Positions 6,254-6,765 of a stretch of DNA of 6,765 nucleotides are shown in pieces. Within the stretch, counting starts at the first letter, position 1. Each line of letters begins with the position of its first letter. The notes under the pieces were generated by a model. The model was given only the letters and a program-made list of their open reading frames with translations. It was not told the DNA's origin and made no database searches. This DNA comes from a bacterium. GTDB taxonomy: Bacteria > Bdellovibrionota_C > UBA2361 > SZUA-149. A program made the translations under genes and the position numbers. Location: positions 1 through 6,765 of the forward strand of contig QIGM01000185.1 of NCBI GenBank assembly GCA_003230795.1. Reading direction: 5' to 3'.

Positions 6254-6381
6254 GCAGTACCGAAGAGCAGGGATCTCTGTTCTCGGTTATCTTCCCAGTC
6301 AAAATCGAACAGGCCGACTCCGGCATCTCTAAACTCTTATCCTCGGTTCTTGAAAAAGAACCGCTGCATTCGTCCTCTTAA
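6208..6381 (+). pseudogene. Out-of-frame C-terminal end of the histidine kinase
   Basis: Reading from ATT at 6208 gives ITKKQIEMLGGKILVSST and on to a TAA at 6379-6381, 57 residues in all. ITKKQIEMLGGKI...S..EQGS.FSV.FP is the standard end of a HATPase_c domain and belongs directly after the G2 box of the kinase ending at 6253. It has no start codon or ribosome site of its own, so it is the detached tail of that gene and not an independent gene. The tail beyond FSVIFPVK adds about 25 residues of unknown role. Confidence 0.85.
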
Positions 6382-6644
6382 AATCGCCATTCCTGCAGCC
6401 AAATCCACGATGTTTTTTCATCTTAAACCAAGTCGATTTCTCTTCCAATGAAGTAAGATAAAGCTTAATAGTGCGTAACCACGGGCTCTTAAGAGCTTAC
6501 TTTCATAGAGATGTAGTTAGCTACTATTTTAGTGCAGATAGCCTGCGGCACTGATACTGTGTTGAGAAAAGAGGGTTCCTTACTGGAATCATGCATATTT
6601 GTTATACTACTTTCTCTCTTACATAATCTTGAAGGGCTTTTCTC
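6382..6644. other. Non-coding region between kinase tail and next gene
   Basis: No convincing gene was found on either strand in these 263 bases. Visible structure is limited to a perfect 12-bp palindrome GCTCTTAAGAGC (6485-6496), a small imperfect hairpin built on AGTGC/GCACT around 6533-6554, and the promoter near the right end. No clear terminator for the kinase was recognised. Confidence 0.6.
6600..6608 (+). promoter_or_regulatory. Extended -10 promoter for the gene at 6645
   Basis: TGTTATACT is a TGn-TATACT extended -10 element; TATACT (6603-6608) matches 5 of 6 to consensus. No good -35 is present 16-18 bp upstream, which is typical of extended -10 promoters. Transcription would start near 6615, leaving about 30 bases of leader that include the GAAGGG ribosome site. 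Confidence 0.55.
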
Positions 6645-6765
6645 GTGGCTAAATCACAATCCTTGGAACTTATCGAAGATAAGACTGCTGCTGAATTTGG
6701 TTATCGGCGCATGGTCGGTGAACTATGGAGTTCCCGCCAACGTCAGATGCATTCGCTGCATTACT
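6645..6765 (+). CDS. Start of an unrecognised gene, runs off window
   Basis: GTG at 6645 is preceded by GAAGGG (6631-6636) at 8 bases and by an extended -10 promoter, and the frame stays open to the edge (40 complete codons). The visible protein begins MAKSQSLELIEDKTAAEFGY and continues with a basic, His- and Gln-containing stretch RRMVGELWSSRQRQMHSLHY. It has no signal peptide or membrane segment in the part seen, and I do not recognise the family. Confidence 0.7.
   Translation, partial: MAKSQSLELIEDKTAAEFGYRRMVGELWSSRQRQMHSLHY

Noticed and set aside
6485..6496. Perfect palindrome GCTCTTAAGAGC as an operator or terminator
   Set aside because: It is single, short, not next to a promoter or gene end, and has no T-run; a chance occurrence is adequate.

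Overview
The window looks like a piece of ordinary chromosome from a Gram-negative-type bacterium with balanced base composition and frequent non-ATG starts (GTG or TTG at five of the seven gene starts upstream of or at which I could judge a start codon other than the sensor kinase). The pseudo-receiver protein, the Cys-rich small protein and the paired M16 peptidases remind me of deltaproteobacterial or Bdellovibrionota-like genomes. That placement is an impression from protein style, not a demonstrated assignment.

Layout. Bases 1-251 (minus strand) hold the N-terminal part of a receiver-like protein that lacks the phosphoacceptor aspartate. It is divergent from mutM (323-1168, plus), the 8-oxoguanine DNA glycosylase. 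mutM converges, with only 9 bp between stop codons, on two small minus-strand genes: a 64-residue protein with an Sm/Hfq-like pattern (1178-1372) and a 102-residue protein with eight cysteines, probably two zinc sites (1423-1731). These two probably form one transcript read from right to left.

Between the Cys-rich gene and the next plus-strand gene lies a 139-bp near-palindrome (1767-1905), two 66-bp arms matching at 56 positions around a 7-base loop, bounded by TA. It looks like a miniature inverted-repeat element, and it sits directly against the start of the following gene.

Bases 1917-4401 encode two tandem M16-family proteins that complement each other. The first has lost the HxxEH zinc motif but keeps the R...Y substrate-binding pair. 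The second keeps HxxEH...E but lacks the R...Y pair. They are expected to form one heterodimeric zinc peptidase.

Bases 4532-6381 hold a six-TM, GAF-like, HisKA/HATPase sensor histidine kinase whose frame breaks exactly where the G2 box (GxGLGLA) of the ATP lid should be. The rest of the catalytic domain continues in the -1 frame to 6381, so the gene is broken in this sequence by an apparent 16-base deletion, or the sequence contains an error there.

Bases 6382-6644 are non-coding and end in an extended -10 promoter driving a new gene whose first 40 codons are visible (6645-6765). Its function is not recognised.

No CRISPR array, tRNA, rRNA or full transposase gene was seen. The most noteworthy items are the broken kinase, the large TA-bounded palindrome and the split M16 pair; none is clearly a new biological system.
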